From positions 117,132 to 181,131 of the forward strand of contig NZ_DOEH01000031.1 of assembly GCF_003533305.1 (NCBI RefSeq): a stretch of 64,000 nucleotides of DNA. The letters run 5' to 3'. This DNA comes from Providencia sp. (GTDB taxonomy: Bacteria; Pseudomonadota; Gammaproteobacteria; Enterobacterales; Enterobacteriaceae). A program made the position numbers and the translations under genes. Shown here in pieces: positions 31,070-41,889 of this stretch; the stretch's first letter is position 1, and each line of letters starts with the position of its first letter. The notes below the pieces were generated by a model, which searched no databases, was not told the origin of the DNA, and was given only the letters and a program-made list of their open reading frames with translations.

Positions 31070-31306
31070 TAGACAAAAAGTGTGACTTAGTCAAAAAAAT
31101 AGTATTTTTTGCTACGAAAAGTTTAACAAAATGTTGATATGACTGTAGGAAATTGTAACTGTAACCCCTATAATCAACGCCTTATTTTCTGCTTCCTTGG
31201 ATCAGGAATAGAAATAATATTAAAACTAAAACAGACTCATATTTTTATACTCTTGATATAAAAAGAATAAAAAATTAAAGTCAAATAAAACGCTAAGAGG
31301 TTATTT

Positions 31307-31732
31307 ATGACGGTTCAACGTACATTTTCAATTATCAAACCAAATGCAGTGAAGAAAAATGTGATTGGTGCAATCTATCATCGTTTTGAAAGCGCTGGCT
31401 TTTCTATTATTGCTGCTAAAATGATGCATTTGACGCGTGAACAAGCGGAAGGTTTTTACGCAGAACACAAAGGTCGTCCTTTCTTTGACGGTTTAGTTGA
31501 GTTCATGACTTCAGGTCCAATCATGCTGCAAGTTTTAGAAGGTGAAAATGCAATTCAACGTCACCGTGATCTGATGGGCGCAACAAACCCAGATAACGCT
31601 TTAGCCGGCACTTTACGTGCAGATTATGCTGATAGCTTCACTGAAAATGCAACACACGGTTCTGATTCTGAAGAGTCAGCAGCACGTGAAATCGCCTATT
31701 TCTTCGCTGAAGATGAAATTTGCCCACGTTAA
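31307..31732 (+). CDS. ndk: Nucleoside diphosphate kinase
   Basis: Transfers the terminal phosphate between nucleoside triphosphates and diphosphates through phospho-His117 ([12 protein letters not shown]). It has 141 residues, the usual length. AAGAGG precedes the ATG. The 237-base upstream gap contains a perfect TATAAT at 31169-31174, but no good -35 was found. It is followed by a strong terminator. Confidence 0.98.
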   Translation: MTVQRTFSIIKPNAVKKNVIGAIYHRFESAGFSIIAAKMMHLTREQAEGFYAEHKGRPFFDGLVEFMTSGPIMLQVLEGENAIQRHRDLMGATNPDNALAGTLRADYADSFTENATHGSDSEESAAREIAYFFAEDEICPR

Positions 31733-31799
31733 TACATAAATTTAGCGTGTAATAATTGTAATGCATTAGCATTATGATTATAAAGTTTGTACAATGCTC

Positions 31800-31843
31800 G
31801 CCCTGTTAATCTATTTATAGGTTAATAGGGCAGTTTGTTTTTT
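31800..31843 (+). terminator. Terminator after ndk
   Basis: GCCCTGTTAA (31800-31809) pairs with TTAATAGGGC (31822-31831) with one G-U, then AGTTTGTTTTTT. Confidence 0.88.
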
Positions 31844-31846
31844 ATA

Positions 31847-31871
31847 GCAACTCGAATTATTTAGCGTGCTA
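31847..31871 (-). repeat. ERIC terminal fragment
   Basis: GCAACTCGAATTATTTAGCG matches one end of the ERIC consensus in reverse orientation. No opposite arm is seen, so this looks like a remnant directly after the ndk terminator. Confidence 0.5.
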
Positions 31872-32009
31872 TTAGTGTTTTTCGTTAAATTGAAGGCTCT
31901 ATTACTGCCAAATGCTCCTATAATTTTTGTTATAAAATACGTTCTATTTATTTATATATGCTGTGCTATTATTAGCGTCGCCGAAAGTGTAATAACGAGG
32001 CAATACACC

Positions 32010-33191
32010 ATGTCCAATACGACTACCAGCGCACAATGTGCCACTTCTTCTGCTATTTCTGTCACGCCAGAAAAAAACAATCAAAAAATTAATCTACTTG
32101 ATTTAAATCGCAAAGAAATGCGTGAATTTTTTGTTCAATTAGGTGAAAAACCCTTTAGAGCTGATCAAGTGATGAAATGGATTTATCACTACTGCTATGA
32201 TGATTTTGAGCAAATGACCGATATCAACAAAGTGCTTCGTACTAAGCTACAGGCCATTGCTGAGATTCGTGCGCCCGAAGTTTCTGAAGAACAACGCTCA
32301 TCTGATGGCACCATCAAATGGGCAATCGCCGTTGGCGATCAACAAGTTGAAACGGTTTATATCCCTGAGGATGACCGAGCAACCCTATGTGTATCATCAC
32401 AAGTGGGTTGTGCTCTTGAATGCAAATTCTGCTCAACGGCTCAGCAAGGATTCAATCGTAATTTACGTGTTTCTGAAATTATTGGCCAAGTATGGCGTGC
32501 GGCTAAAATAATTGGCTCATTAAAATCCAGTGGTCGTCGTCCAATTACTAACGTTGTAATGATGGGAATGGGTGAACCATTACTTAATCTGAATAATGTA
32601 GTGCCTGCCATGGAAATTATGCTTGATGATTTTGGGTTTGGTTTATCTAAACGCCGAGTGACAATATCGACATCAGGTGTTGTTCCTGCTCTCGATAAAC
32701 TCGGTGATATGATTGATGTGGCATTAGCGATATCGTTACATGCGCCTACAGATGATATCCGTGACGATATTGTGCCTATTAATAAAAAATACAATATCGA
32801 AACTTTGTTAGCGAGTGTTAATCAGTATCTGACTAAATCGAATGCAAACTCAGGCCGTGTAACCATTGAGTATGTCATGTTAGATCATGTCAATGATAGC
32901 GTTGAACAAGCCCATCAGTTAGCTGAGTGCTTAAAAAACACGCCAAGTAAAATTAATTTGATTCCTTGGAACCCGTTCCCTGGCGCACCTTACGGGCGCA
33001 GCTCGAATAGTCGTATCGACCGGTTTTCTAAAGTATTGATGGAATATGGATTTACAACAATAGTACGCAAAACTCGTGGTGATGATATTGATGCTGCTTG
33101 CGGACAATTGGCTGGCGATGTTATCGATAGAACGAAGCGGACATTGAAAAAACGCTTAGTCGGGGAACCTATTGAGGTAAAAGCAGTCTGA
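32010..33191 (+). CDS. rlmN: Dual-specificity rRNA/tRNA adenine-C2 methyltransferase RlmN
   Basis: Radical SAM enzyme methylating A2503 of 23S rRNA and A37 of certain tRNAs. The [4Fe-4S] motif CALECKFC is present, as are GMGEPLLN and the C-terminal catalytic cysteine ([13 protein letters not shown]). The start at 32010, after CGAGG, gives 393 residues. It is close to the E. coli N-terminus, whereas the 48 upstream codons encode an implausible hydrophobic leader. Its order with ndk and rodZ follows E. coli. Confidence 0.96.
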   Translation: MSNTTTSAQCATSSAISVTPEKNNQKINLLDLNRKEMREFFVQLGEKPFRADQVMKWIYHYCYDDFEQMTDINKVLRTKLQAIAEIRAPEVSEEQRSSDGTIKWAIAVGDQQVETVYIPEDDRATLCVSSQVGCALECKFCSTAQQGFNRNLRVSEIIGQVWRAAKIIGSLKSSGRRPITNVVMMGMGEPLLNLNNVVPAMEIMLDDFGFGLSKRRVTISTSGVVPALDKLGDMIDVALAISLHAPTDDIRDDIVPINKKYNIETLLASVNQYLTKSNANSGRVTIEYVMLDHVNDSVEQAHQLAECLKNTPSKINLIPWNPFPGAPYGRSSNSRIDRFSKVLMEYGFTTIVRKTRGDDIDAACGQLAGDVIDRTKRTLKKRLVGEPIEVKAV

Positions 33192-33232
33192 CTTATAGAT
33201 AATATCTAATCAGTGAGTTAGGTTATGATTCG

Positions 33233-33266
33233 GGGTATTTTATGGTTAGGCAAAATACCCTTATTC
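33233..33266 (+). terminator. Terminator-like hairpin after rlmN
   Basis: GGGTATTTT (33233-33241) and AAAATACCC (33252-33260) pair perfectly. A short TTATTC follows, so termination may be partial. Confidence 0.6.
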
Positions 33267-33387
33267 ACCTACAATAGTTGGAGCAATAAATTTAATTGTT
33301 GCTTCATAGCTATGATGAACTAAGACGAATAAAGCGCTGTAAAGTTTGCTTTATATTTTTTCAACTTGGAAATAGTGCTATCAGCAA

Positions 33388-34356
33388 ATGACTATCGAAA
33401 ATAATAGCGAACAAACTAATGTCACTGTAGGACAATTATTATCACAAGCGCGTGAGCGTAAGGGCTTATCTCAAGAAACTGTTGCGGAGAGGCTTTGCCT
33501 GAAGATCAGTACAGTAAAAGAGATAGAACAAGATATTCATCCAACCGGTGTAGAACCTACTTTTTTACGTGGCTATATTCGATTATATGCTCGTATGGTG
33601 AGTATTCCCGAAAGTGAAATACAGGTTTTATTAAAAACAGATGAGCCTATCCAAGTTTCAAATGTTTCCCCAATGCAAAGTTACTCTTTGGGTAAAAAAC
33701 GCAAAAAACGCGAAGGTTGGTTAATGAAACTGACTTGGTTGATTGTTATTGTTTTGATAGCAATGGTTGGTTTTTGGTGGTGGCAAGATCATAACGCTCA
33801 AAAAGATGAGCTGGTTACAATGGCAAATCAAAGTGATTTGATTTTATCTCAACAAAGTAGCGACACAAATCCGGTTGAGTTATCAAGTCCATCTGTAGAT
33901 ACGCCAGTGGCTAATCCTGTTACTAATCCGGTCGTTAATAATGATACTGTTGATGGCGCCGCCGCTACATTAACTCAAGATCAACCTTTGAGTATTCAAG
34001 ATACCGAAGTGCAGCCAGTTAGAACTATCCCATTGCCAAATACACAGCAATCAACGCCTGCTGTTAATCGAATTCAATCTGCTGAAACTGTCGATGCTGC
34101 GCCTGTTAGCACGAGCGCATTGGCATTGAATTTCAGCGGAGCCTGCTGGTTAGAGATCCGTGATGCGAATAATAAAATCGTTTTCAGCGGAACTAAAAAT
34201 AGCGGTGATAAATTAGAGTTAAATGGTACACAGCCTTTTCGCTTAAATATTGGCGCGCCAGCGAATGTGACTATTCAGTTTCAAGGTAATACCGTTGATC
34301 TTAGCCGATTTATTAAAGCCAACCGTCCAGCTAGATTAAAACTACCAGAAGCTTAA
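33388..34356 (+). CDS. rodZ: Cytoskeletal membrane protein RodZ
   Basis: Rod-shape protein linking MreB to the membrane. It has 322 residues: a cytoplasmic helix-turn-helix domain (about 12-85, with VGQLLSQARERKGLSQETVAERL), a basic juxtamembrane KKRKKREG, one transmembrane helix (about 111-132), a Thr/Pro/Asn-rich periplasmic linker and a C-terminal beta domain (WLEIRDANNKIVFSGTKNSG). No good ribosome site is visible before the ATG. It is followed by ispG after 160 bases, as in E. coli. Confidence 0.95.
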   Translation: MTIENNSEQTNVTVGQLLSQARERKGLSQETVAERLCLKISTVKEIEQDIHPTGVEPTFLRGYIRLYARMVSIPESEIQVLLKTDEPIQVSNVSPMQSYSLGKKRKKREGWLMKLTWLIVIVLIAMVGFWWWQDHNAQKDELVTMANQSDLILSQQSSDTNPVELSSPSVDTPVANPVTNPVVNNDTVDGAAATLTQDQPLSIQDTEVQPVRTIPLPNTQQSTPAVNRIQSAETVDAAPVSTSALALNFSGACWLEIRDANNKIVFSGTKNSGDKLELNGTQPFRLNIGAPANVTIQFQGNTVDLSRFIKANRPARLKLPEA

Positions 34357-34516
34357 TTGGTAAGAATAATGCAAAGAAGCAGACTATATCCTAAAACCTC
34401 TTTTGTGATAGTTTATAGTTTGCTTTCTTGTGTATAGTGGAATGCGTAAGAAGTAAAAACCATACATTATACTAAAGTATTAAAGAGCACATGGACGTTT
34501 GGAGAATTAACAAAAA

Positions 34517-35638
34517 ATGCATACTGAATCACCGATAAAAAGACGCAAATCCACCCGTATTTATGTAGGCAATGTGCCTATTGGCGATGGCGCACCTATC
34601 GCCGTTCAATCAATGACGAATACGCGCACAACAGATGTTGATGCGACTGTTCGTCAGATTCAAGCGTTAGAGCGTGTTGGCGTTGATATCGTACGTGTTT
34701 CTGTTCCGACGATGGATGCCGCAGAATCATTCAAACTCATTAAGCAACGTGTTAACGTACCATTAGTGGCTGATATTCATTTTGACTATCGTATTGCCTT
34801 AAAAGTTGCGGAGTATGGTGTTGATTGTTTACGCATTAACCCCGGAAATATCGGTAGCGAAGAACGTATTCGCCAGGTTGTTGACTGCGCTCGTCATTAT
34901 AATATTCCAATCCGTATTGGTGTAAATGGCGGCTCATTAGAAAAAGATATTCAAGAAAAATATGGTGAACCGACCCCTGAAGCGTTGGTTGAATCAGCAA
35001 TGCGCCATGTTGATATTTTAGATAGACTGAATTTTGACCAATTCAAGATTAGTGTTAAAGCTTCTGATGTTTTCTTGGCTGTCGGGTCTTATCGCTTGCT
35101 AGCAACTAAAATCGATCAGCCTTTGCATCTAGGAATTACTGAAGCAGGTGGCGCACGTGCCGGTTCTGTAAAATCAGCTATTGGTCTTGGTATGTTATTG
35201 TCAGAAGGTATCGGTGATACTTTACGTATTTCATTAGCCGCAGATCCTGTTGAAGAAGTTAAAGTGGGCTTTGATATACTGAAATCGTTGCGTATTCGCT
35301 CCCGTGGTATTAATTTTATTGCCTGCCCAACTTGCTCGCGTCAAGAATTCGATGTAATTGGCACGGTGAATGAATTAGAGCAGCGTTTAGAAGATATTAT
35401 TACGCCAATGGATGTTTCTATTATTGGTTGTGTGGTGAATGGCCCAGGTGAAGCTGAAGTCTCAACGCTGGGTGTTGCCGGTGCAAAAACGAAAAGCGGT
35501 TTCTATGAAGACGGTGTTCGTCAAAGAGAGCGTTTTGATAACAATAATATTATCGATCAGCTTGAGGCCAAAATTCGCGCTAAAGCGGCGATGCTTGATG
35601 AAAGTAATCGTATAGAAGTTAATTTGCTCGAAAAATAG
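34517..35638 (+). CDS. ispG: 4-hydroxy-3-methylbut-2-enyl diphosphate synthase
   Basis: [4Fe-4S] enzyme of the MEP isoprenoid pathway, converting MEcPP to HMBPP. It has 373 residues with a TIM barrel, then the C-terminal cluster domain ligands in [10 protein letters not shown] and [16 protein letters not shown] lies 12 bases before the ATG, a longer spacing than ideal. It depends on Fe-S supply from the isc genes upstream in the window. Confidence 0.97.
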   Translation: MHTESPIKRRKSTRIYVGNVPIGDGAPIAVQSMTNTRTTDVDATVRQIQALERVGVDIVRVSVPTMDAAESFKLIKQRVNVPLVADIHFDYRIALKVAEYGVDCLRINPGNIGSEERIRQVVDCARHYNIPIRIGVNGGSLEKDIQEKYGEPTPEALVESAMRHVDILDRLNFDQFKISVKASDVFLAVGSYRLLATKIDQPLHLGITEAGGARAGSVKSAIGLGMLLSEGIGDTLRISLAADPVEEVKVGFDILKSLRIRSRGINFIACPTCSRQEFDVIGTVNELEQRLEDIITPMDVSIIGCVVNGPGEAEVSTLGVAGAKTKSGFYEDGVRQRERFDNNNIIDQLEAKIRAKAAMLDESNRIEVNLLEK

Positions 35639-35646
35639 TATTGGAC

Positions 35647-35672
35647 AACTGGCTCGAATGAGCCAGTTTTTA
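35647..35672 (+). terminator. Terminator after ispG
   Basis: AACTGGCTC (35647-35655) and GAGCCAGTT (35660-35668) form a perfect stem with a GAAT loop and a T-tract. Confidence 0.9.
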
Positions 35673-35739
35673 TATACTCGTCATGCTTCAAGTTGTAGTG
35701 TAGTTATTCGCATTCAACTTGAGTTATTTTTTGAGTGTA
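35673..35739 (-). repeat. ERIC element, internally deleted (67 bp)
   Basis: TATACTCGTCATGCTTCAAG at one end and CAACTTGAGTTATTTTTTGA near the other match the two ERIC termini in reverse orientation with the centre missing. It begins directly at the ispG terminator, between ispG and hisS. Confidence 0.75.
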
Positions 35740-35900
35740 ACGGCGTTTTTGATTGGCCGATTTTTGAAATTTTAAGTGCTAATGGTGTAAATCAACAGAA
35801 TAATCCCGATTGCAGGGACTAAATACAGTTTGTTGATTGAACCTGAAGATACTTCGCTCTTATAATCGAACTTATGTAATTCTGAAAATAGAGAAATAAA

Positions 35901-37178
35901 GTGGGAAAAAATATCCAGGCCATTCGTGGCATGAATGATTACTTGCCAGCTGATACCCGAGTATGGCAAAAAATCGAAGCAACATTGAAAAATATTTTAC
36001 AGGGTTATGGTTTTAGTGAAATTCGTACCCCGATTGTAGAGCAGACCCCGCTATTTCGTAGAGCGATTGGTGAAGTTACGGATGTCGTTGAAAAGGAAAT
36101 GTATACTTTCAATGATCGTAATGACGAAAGTCTGACTTTGCGGCCTGAAAATACTGCCGGTTGTGTACGCGCAGGTATTGAGCATGGTTTGCTGTACAAT
36201 CAGGAACAGCGTTTATGGTACTTGGGGCCAATGTTCCGTTATGAACGCCCTCAAAAAGGCCGCTATCGCCAATTCCACCAATTAGGTGCAGAAGTTTTTG
36301 GTTTAGCCGGTCCTGATATAGACGCAGAAGTTATTTTAATGACTGCACGCTGGTGGAAAGCATTAGGGATTAACGATCACGTAACGCTTGAACTGAACTC
36401 AATTGGTTCACTTGAAGCACGTGCTAACTACCGTGATGCATTAGTTGCATTCCTTGAGCAGCATAAAGAAACGCTCGATGAAGACTGTAAACGTCGTATG
36501 TATACTAATCCCTTGCGTGTCTTGGATTCAAAAAATCGTGATGTGCAAACACTATTAAATGATGCACCGGAGCTATTTGACTACCTCGATGCGGAATCAC
36601 GTGAACATTTTGACGGCTTATGTAAGCTGTTAGATAGCGCTGGAATTCAATATCGGGTGAATCAACGTTTGGTTCGTGGCCTAGATTATTATAATCGTAC
36701 CGTGTTTGAGTGGGTGACAACTGCACTTGGCTCTCAGGGGACGGTTTGCGCAGGTGGTCGTTATGATGGTCTGGTCGAGCAACTTGGTGGTCGTGGAACA
36801 CCTGCTGTTGGCTTTGCTATGGGCATGGAACGTATGGTTCTACTGGTTCAAGAAGTTAACCCAGAATTTATCGCAGATATGTCAGTGGCTGATGTTTATT
36901 TGGCTTCATTTGGTGAAAATAGCCAACAAGCTGCATTGTTAGTGGCTGAAAAAGTACGTGATGAGTTGCCAACACTGCGTTTGATGACCAATCATGGCGG
37001 CGGCAACTTTAAAAAACAGCTTGCAAGAGCCGATAAGCAAGGTGCTAAAATCGCACTTATTTTGGGTGAAGACGAAATTCAAAATAGCCAAGTGACAATC
37101 AAAGATTTGCGCACGGGCAACCAAGAAACCATTTTACAGCAATTAATGGCATCGCGTTTAGCTGAGCTGTTAGGTTAA
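35901..37178 (+). CDS. hisS: Histidyl-tRNA synthetase
   Basis: Class II synthetase, 425 residues, homodimeric. The start is GTG, aligned with the E. coli N-terminus ([14 protein letters not shown]). Motif 2 ([16 protein letters not shown]), the histidine A box ([14 protein letters not shown]) and motif 3 ([12 protein letters not shown]) are clear. The usually invariant RPEGTAG segment reads RPENTAG, an unusual Gly-to-Asn change near the histidine pocket. The C-terminal anticodon-binding domain starts near 325. It is 10 bases from yfgM. Confidence 0.97.
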   Translation: MGKNIQAIRGMNDYLPADTRVWQKIEATLKNILQGYGFSEIRTPIVEQTPLFRRAIGEVTDVVEKEMYTFNDRNDESLTLRPENTAGCVRAGIEHGLLYNQEQRLWYLGPMFRYERPQKGRYRQFHQLGAEVFGLAGPDIDAEVILMTARWWKALGINDHVTLELNSIGSLEARANYRDALVAFLEQHKETLDEDCKRRMYTNPLRVLDSKNRDVQTLLNDAPELFDYLDAESREHFDGLCKLLDSAGIQYRVNQRLVRGLDYYNRTVFEWVTTALGSQGTVCAGGRYDGLVEQLGGRGTPAVGFAMGMERMVLLVQEVNPEFIADMSVADVYLASFGENSQQAALLVAEKVRDELPTLRLMTNHGGGNFKKQLARADKQGAKIALILGEDEIQNSQVTIKDLRTGNQETILQQLMASRLAELLG

Positions 37179-37188
37179 GGAGAGACAA

Positions 37189-37812
37189 GTGGAAGTCTAT
37201 ACAAACGAAAATGATCAAGTCGATGCGATTAAGCGTTTTTTTGCTAATAATGGTGTTGCATTAGTGGTTGGCCTTGTCATCGGTGTGGGTGGCGTATTTG
37301 GTTGGAATTACTGGCAATCTCATAAAACTAACGTTTTGCAAGAAAGTGCTCAAAAATATGAAGCTGTTAGCACTCAGTTGCATTCAGGAACTGTTCAAGG
37401 GATTGAAGCCGCACAAAAATTTGCGGCGGAAACAGATGATGTTTATAGCGCAATGATGGGGCTTGAACTTGCTCAGATTTCAGTGGATAAAGGCGATTTG
37501 GCTAATGCACAAAAAGCATTAACTTATGCTTTAGCGAAAGCTAAAACCGTCGATATGCAAGATTTAATTAGTTTTCGTTTAGCCAGAGTCCAATTGGCTC
37601 TTGGTAATCTAGACCAAGCGATGACGTCGATTGAAAATATTAAAGGTAAGTCATGGCAGGCTGCTGCACAGGATGTCCGTGGTGATGTTTTGCTCCAAAA
37701 GGGTGATAAAGCAGGCGCGAAAGCGGCGTACACTCAGGGGTTAGAAAGTGATGGTTCTCAATCTCTCAGAGGCATTTTAACTCTGAAATTGAACAACGTA
37801 TCTAATTCATAA
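37189..37812 (+). CDS. yfgM: Membrane-anchored TPR protein YfgM
   Basis: Inner-membrane ancillary SecYEG translocon partner linked with PpiD and periplasmic chaperones. It has 207 residues with a short cytoplasmic N-terminus, one transmembrane helix (about 22-41, VALVVGLVIGVGGVFGWNYW) and periplasmic TPR-like helices. The start is GTG after GGAGAGACAA. It lies between hisS and bamB, the conserved order. Confidence 0.94.
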   Translation: MEVYTNENDQVDAIKRFFANNGVALVVGLVIGVGGVFGWNYWQSHKTNVLQESAQKYEAVSTQLHSGTVQGIEAAQKFAAETDDVYSAMMGLELAQISVDKGDLANAQKALTYALAKAKTVDMQDLISFRLARVQLALGNLDQAMTSIENIKGKSWQAAAQDVRGDVLLQKGDKAGAKAAYTQGLESDGSQSLRGILTLKLNNVSNS

Positions 37813-37832
37813 GAAGAAAGGAAACGACAAAC

Positions 37833-39005
37833 ATGCAGTTGCGCAAAACTCTCTTGATTGGCCTAGTCGCTTCAGCTTTACTTGCCGGTTGTTCTAGCGA
37901 AACTGATTCTATTATCATGGCTCCGCTACCTCAGGTTGAAAATCAATTTACCCCATCTATCGTTTGGGATAAATCAGTGGGTAATGGTACTGAACAATTT
38001 TATTCAGAGCTGTCACCAGTATGGGATGGTACTGCTGTCTATGCCGCCGATCGTAAAGGTCTAGTTAAAGCACTAGAGCTTGATAGTGGTAAAGAAATTT
38101 GGTCTGTTGACCTCTCTAAGCGTACAGGTTTCCTTTCTGCGAATTTATCTGCGCTGTTATCCGGTGGCTTGACTATCTCTAATGATAAAATTTTCATTGG
38201 AACTGAACGCGGTACCGTCATTGCTTTGAATAAAGAAGACGGTCAGGTTGTTTGGGATGTTCCAGTCGCAGGTGAAGCATTATCTAGACCTGTGGTGAGC
38301 AATGATCTCGTGATGATCCACACCAGTAATGGACAACTGCAAGCGTTAGATGAAAACAGCGGTGAAATTAAATGGACAGTGAACATGGATACGCCTTCAT
38401 TGTCTTTACGCGGTGAATCAGCGCCTGGTGTCGCCTTCGGTGCCGCCATTGTTGGTGGTGATAATGGTCGAGTTAGTGCTGTATTACTTTCACAAGGTCA
38501 GCTGATTTGGCAACAACGTATTTCTCAAGTAACAAGCTCTACCGAGATTGGCCGCTTGGATGACGTTGATATGAGCCCAATTATTGATGACGGTAAAGTT
38601 TATGCAATCGCATATAACGGAACATTAGCGGCTTTGGATATGCGTTCAGGTCAAATTCTGTGGAAACGCGAATTAGGCTCAGTGAATAACATGGTGCTTT
38701 CGGGCGAGAATCTTTATCTTGTTGACCAGAACGATCGCGTATTATCCGTACGTAAGAGTGATGGTGTGACTCTGTGGACACAAGAAGATTTGCTCAACCG
38801 TGGTTTATCAGCGCCTGAAATGTTTAATGGTTATTTAGTGGTGGGTGACAAAGAAGGTTACCTGCACTGGTTGGATATGGCTACTGGCGGTTTTGTCGCG
38901 CAAAACAAGCTAAACAGCTCTGGTATTCATAGTCGCCCAGTTGTTGCTAGTGATAAATTAATGGTTCAGGCAAGAAACGGAACGGTTTATCTGTTAACGC
39001 GTTAA
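37833..39005 (+). CDS. bamB: Outer-membrane assembly lipoprotein BamB
   Basis: Eight-bladed beta-propeller subunit of the BAM complex. It has 390 residues with a lipoprotein signal and lipobox LLAGC. PQQ-like blades repeat the pattern ALDxxSGxxxW (KALELDSGKEIWSVD, ALDENSGEIKWTV, ALDMRSGQILWKRE). AAAGGAAAC precedes the ATG. It sits 20 bases after yfgM and ends at a strong terminator before der. Confidence 0.97.
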   Translation: MQLRKTLLIGLVASALLAGCSSETDSIIMAPLPQVENQFTPSIVWDKSVGNGTEQFYSELSPVWDGTAVYAADRKGLVKALELDSGKEIWSVDLSKRTGFLSANLSALLSGGLTISNDKIFIGTERGTVIALNKEDGQVVWDVPVAGEALSRPVVSNDLVMIHTSNGQLQALDENSGEIKWTVNMDTPSLSLRGESAPGVAFGAAIVGGDNGRVSAVLLSQGQLIWQQRISQVTSSTEIGRLDDVDMSPIIDDGKVYAIAYNGTLAALDMRSGQILWKRELGSVNNMVLSGENLYLVDQNDRVLSVRKSDGVTLWTQEDLLNRGLSAPEMFNGYLVVGDKEGYLHWLDMATGGFVAQNKLNSSGIHSRPVVASDKLMVQARNGTVYLLTR

Positions 39006-39039
39006 TTTCCTGACAAGTTGTCAATTTATCGATAAAATT

Positions 39040-39072
39040 AACGGTTCCTGAATCAAGGAACCGTTTCGTTTT
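39040..39072 (+). terminator. Terminator after bamB
   Basis: AACGGTTCCT (39040-39049) and AGGAACCGTT (39056-39065) pair perfectly, then TCGTTTTTTT. Confidence 0.9.
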
Positions 39073-39145
39073 TTTGTTTTCTGAGTGTGCTTGTACATAT
39101 GCGTCAGAATTCTTTTAGTTAATTAAAGTTGTGAGGCATCTAAGA

Positions 39146-40624
39146 ATGATACCCGTCGTAGCGCTGGTTGGGCGTCCAAACGTAGGAAAATCCACGTTAT
39201 TTAACCGATTAACCCGTACCCGTGATGCACTTGTAGCGGACTTTCCCGGTCTGACTCGTGATCGTAAATATGGTCGTGCCGAAGTAGAAGGGCATGAATT
39301 TATTATTATCGACACAGGGGGTATCGATGGTACAGAAGAGGGCGTAGAAACGCATATGGCCGCGCAATCGTTACAAGCGATTGAAGAAGCCGATGTCGTC
39401 CTATTCATGGTCGATGCGAGAGCAGGGTTAATGCCTGCTGATGAAGGTATTGCAAAGCATTTACGTAGCCGCAAGAAAAAAACTTATCTCGTTGCAAATA
39501 AAACTGATGGTATCGATGCAAACACAGTTATCGGTGATTTTTATTCGCTGGGTCTTGGTGAAATTCATCCAATAGCCGCTTCCCATGGCCGCGGTGTGAC
39601 TCAATTGATTGAGCACTCATTAAAACCTTTCATCGAAACTGAAGATGAAGATGTTGAGCTCACCGATGAAGAAGAAAATGCCGCCTACTGGGCTGCGTTG
39701 GAAGCTGAAAATGAGCTTGCAGAAGAGGAAGAAGATGATTTCGACCCAACAACATTACCGATAAAATTGGCAATTGTTGGGCGTCCTAATGTGGGCAAAT
39801 CTACCCTCACAAACCGTATTTTAGGCGAAGATCGTGTTGTTGTCTTTGATATGCCAGGCACGACTCGCGATAGTATCTATATTCCGATGCAACGCGACGA
39901 GCGCGAATATATATTGATTGATACTGCGGGTGTGCGTAAACGCGGTAAAGTGACTGAAACAGTTGAAAAATTCTCAGTAATTAAAACGCTGCAAGCTATT
40001 GAAGATGCAAACGTTGTTTTACTGGTTATTGATGCACGAGAAGGTATCTCAGACCAAGATTTGTCTTTATTAGGCTTCATTCTTAATGCCGGCCGTTCTT
40101 TAGTGATTGCGGTCAATAAATGGGATGGTATGAAGCCTGAAGATCGTGACCATGTCAAAGATATGCTTGAGTTACGTCTTGGTTTTGTTGACTTTGCACG
40201 TATCCATTTTATCTCTGCATTGCATGGTAGTGGTGTGGGTAATCTGTTTGAATCAGTGCAAGAAGCTTATGAGTCAGCGACACGTCGAGTTGGAACCGCA
40301 TTGTTGACACGCATTATGAGCATGGCAGAAGATGAACATCAGCCGCCGCTTGTTCGTGGTCGTCGTGTGAAATTAAAATATGCGCATGCGGGGGGACATA
40401 ACCCACCAATCGTCGTTATTCATGGTAACCAAGTCACTGATCTACCTGATAGTTACAAGCGTTATTTGATGAATTATTTCCGTCGGTCTTTAAAAGTGAT
40501 GGGTACACCGATTCGCATTCAATTTAAAGAAGGCGAAAACCCATATGCAAACAAGAAAAATAAACTAACGGCAACTCAGCTACGTAAGCGTAAGCGCCTG
40601 ATGCAGCATATGAAAAAACGCTAG
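39146..40624 (+). CDS. der: Ribosome-associated GTPase Der (EngA)
   Basis: Essential 50S assembly factor with two tandem G domains. G1 motifs GRPNVGKST appear near residue 8 and near 211. Switch motifs DTGGID and DTAGVRKRG and base motifs NKTDG and NKWDG are present, followed by a KH-like C-terminal domain. The acidic linker around 170-200 is typical. The start at 39146, after GAGG, equals the E. coli N-terminus ([12 protein letters not shown]) and gives 492 residues. Confidence 0.97.
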   Translation: MIPVVALVGRPNVGKSTLFNRLTRTRDALVADFPGLTRDRKYGRAEVEGHEFIIIDTGGIDGTEEGVETHMAAQSLQAIEEADVVLFMVDARAGLMPADEGIAKHLRSRKKKTYLVANKTDGIDANTVIGDFYSLGLGEIHPIAASHGRGVTQLIEHSLKPFIETEDEDVELTDEEENAAYWAALEAENELAEEEEDDFDPTTLPIKLAIVGRPNVGKSTLTNRILGEDRVVVFDMPGTTRDSIYIPMQRDEREYILIDTAGVRKRGKVTETVEKFSVIKTLQAIEDANVVLLVIDAREGISDQDLSLLGFILNAGRSLVIAVNKWDGMKPEDRDHVKDMLELRLGFVDFARIHFISALHGSGVGNLFESVQEAYESATRRVGTALLTRIMSMAEDEHQPPLVRGRRVKLKYAHAGGHNPPIVVIHGNQVTDLPDSYKRYLMNYFRRSLKVMGTPIRIQFKEGENPYANKKNKLTATQLRKRKRLMQHMKKR

Positions 40625-40671
40625 TTTTAAAAGCGAATGCGAAGGTAATTAATTACTTTCAGCAAGCTACT

Positions 40672-40708
40672 AAAAAGCCGTAACAAATTCATGCTGTTAC
40701 GGCTTTTT
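40672..40708. terminator. Bidirectional terminator after der
   Basis: AAAAAGCCGTAACA (40672-40685) and TGTTACGGCTTTTT (40695-40708) form a perfect 14-bp stem with A and T tracts. Confidence 0.9.
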
Positions 40709-40838
40709 ACTATATTTAATGAGTTATGTTTTTCTTGCAGTTCTGAAAGTATAGTCAGTCATTCAAAAATCGAGCACCAACCCATTTAAAATAGATAAAG
40801 ATAAAATTTATATATGGTGCTAATAATTGAGGGTAACA

Positions 40839-41699
40839 ATGGAAATTAATGCTTCTACTCGTCTTAATAAATATATTAGTGAGAGTGGTATTTGCTCTAG
40901 ACGTGATGCTGACCGTTATATTGAGCAAGGTAATGTTTTTATTAATGGTAAACGCGCAGCCATTGGCTCACAAGTTTTTAGTGGTGATGTGGTTAAAGTT
41001 AACGGACAACTGATTGAGCCGCGTGATGAAGATGATTTAGTGCTAATTGTGCTGAATAAGCCAGTGGGCATTGTGAGCACTACCGAAAGTGGTGAAAAAG
41101 ATAACATTACCGATTATGTGAATCATAGTACTCGTATTTTTCCAATAGGCCGATTAGATAAAGATTCCCAAGGTTTGATTTTTCTAACAAACCATGGGGA
41201 TTTAGTGAATAAAATCTTACGTGCTGGTAACTCTCACGAGAAAGAATATATTGTGACCGTGAATAAACCGGTTACTGATGATTTTATTACTGGCATGGGC
41301 GCTGGTGTACCTATCCTCGGTACGATGACCAAGAAATGTAAAGTTAAAAAAGAAGCTCCGTTTGTTTTCCGGATCACTTTAGTTCAAGGTCTTAATCGTC
41401 AAATTCGTCGGATGTGCGAACATTTTGGTTTTGAAGTGACGAAACTTGAACGTGTTCGCATCATGAATGTGAAATTGACGGGTATTCCAGTGGGTGAGTG
41501 GCGAGATTTGACAGATGACGAATTGGTTGAATTATTTAATTTAATTGAAAAATCAGAGTCTGATGTAAAGCCAAAAAAACAAGCTAAGCCAAAAGTTCAG
41601 GCTAAACTCAATACCCAAGCAGCTAAACCTAAAGCTAAACCAGATACATCATCGCAGAAAAAATTTACCCAACCAGGGCGTAAAAAGAAAAAGCGTTAA
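40839..41699 (+). CDS. rluF: 23S rRNA pseudouridine(2604) synthase
   Basis: RsuA/RluB-family pseudouridine synthase, 286 residues. An N-terminal S4 domain ([24 protein letters not shown]) is followed by the catalytic domain with [10 protein letters not shown] (D107) and [13 protein letters not shown], then a Lys/Ala/Pro-rich tail of about 45 residues. The extensive match to E. coli RluF supports the symbol. In E. coli the gene lies elsewhere. The start at 40839 follows GAGGG. The four upstream codons begin with TTG and lack a site. Confidence 0.94.
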   Translation: MEINASTRLNKYISESGICSRRDADRYIEQGNVFINGKRAAIGSQVFSGDVVKVNGQLIEPRDEDDLVLIVLNKPVGIVSTTESGEKDNITDYVNHSTRIFPIGRLDKDSQGLIFLTNHGDLVNKILRAGNSHEKEYIVTVNKPVTDDFITGMGAGVPILGTMTKKCKVKKEAPFVFRITLVQGLNRQIRRMCEHFGFEVTKLERVRIMNVKLTGIPVGEWRDLTDDELVELFNLIEKSESDVKPKKQAKPKVQAKLNTQAAKPKAKPDTSSQKKFTQPGRKKKKR

Positions 41700-41889
41700 T
41701 CTGGAAATAGATTAAGAAGAGTTGTTTACTGAAAGGCTGAAGAAAAGAAATAGAAATTGAATTTCTTAGATGTAGGCCTTTTAATATCTAAATCTATTTT
41801 AATTTAAAAGTCAGCCAAATTTACGGCCGACAAAGAAAAATAGATGATTAATTGAGGCTATTTATTATTTAAAACTAATACGTTAGAAC

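Noticed and set aside
31866..32009. 48-codon N-terminal extension of RlmN
   Set aside because: It would be a hydrophobic leader on a cytoplasmic enzyme, and overlaps the ERIC fragment. The ATG at 32010 has a ribosome site and matches the E. coli start region.
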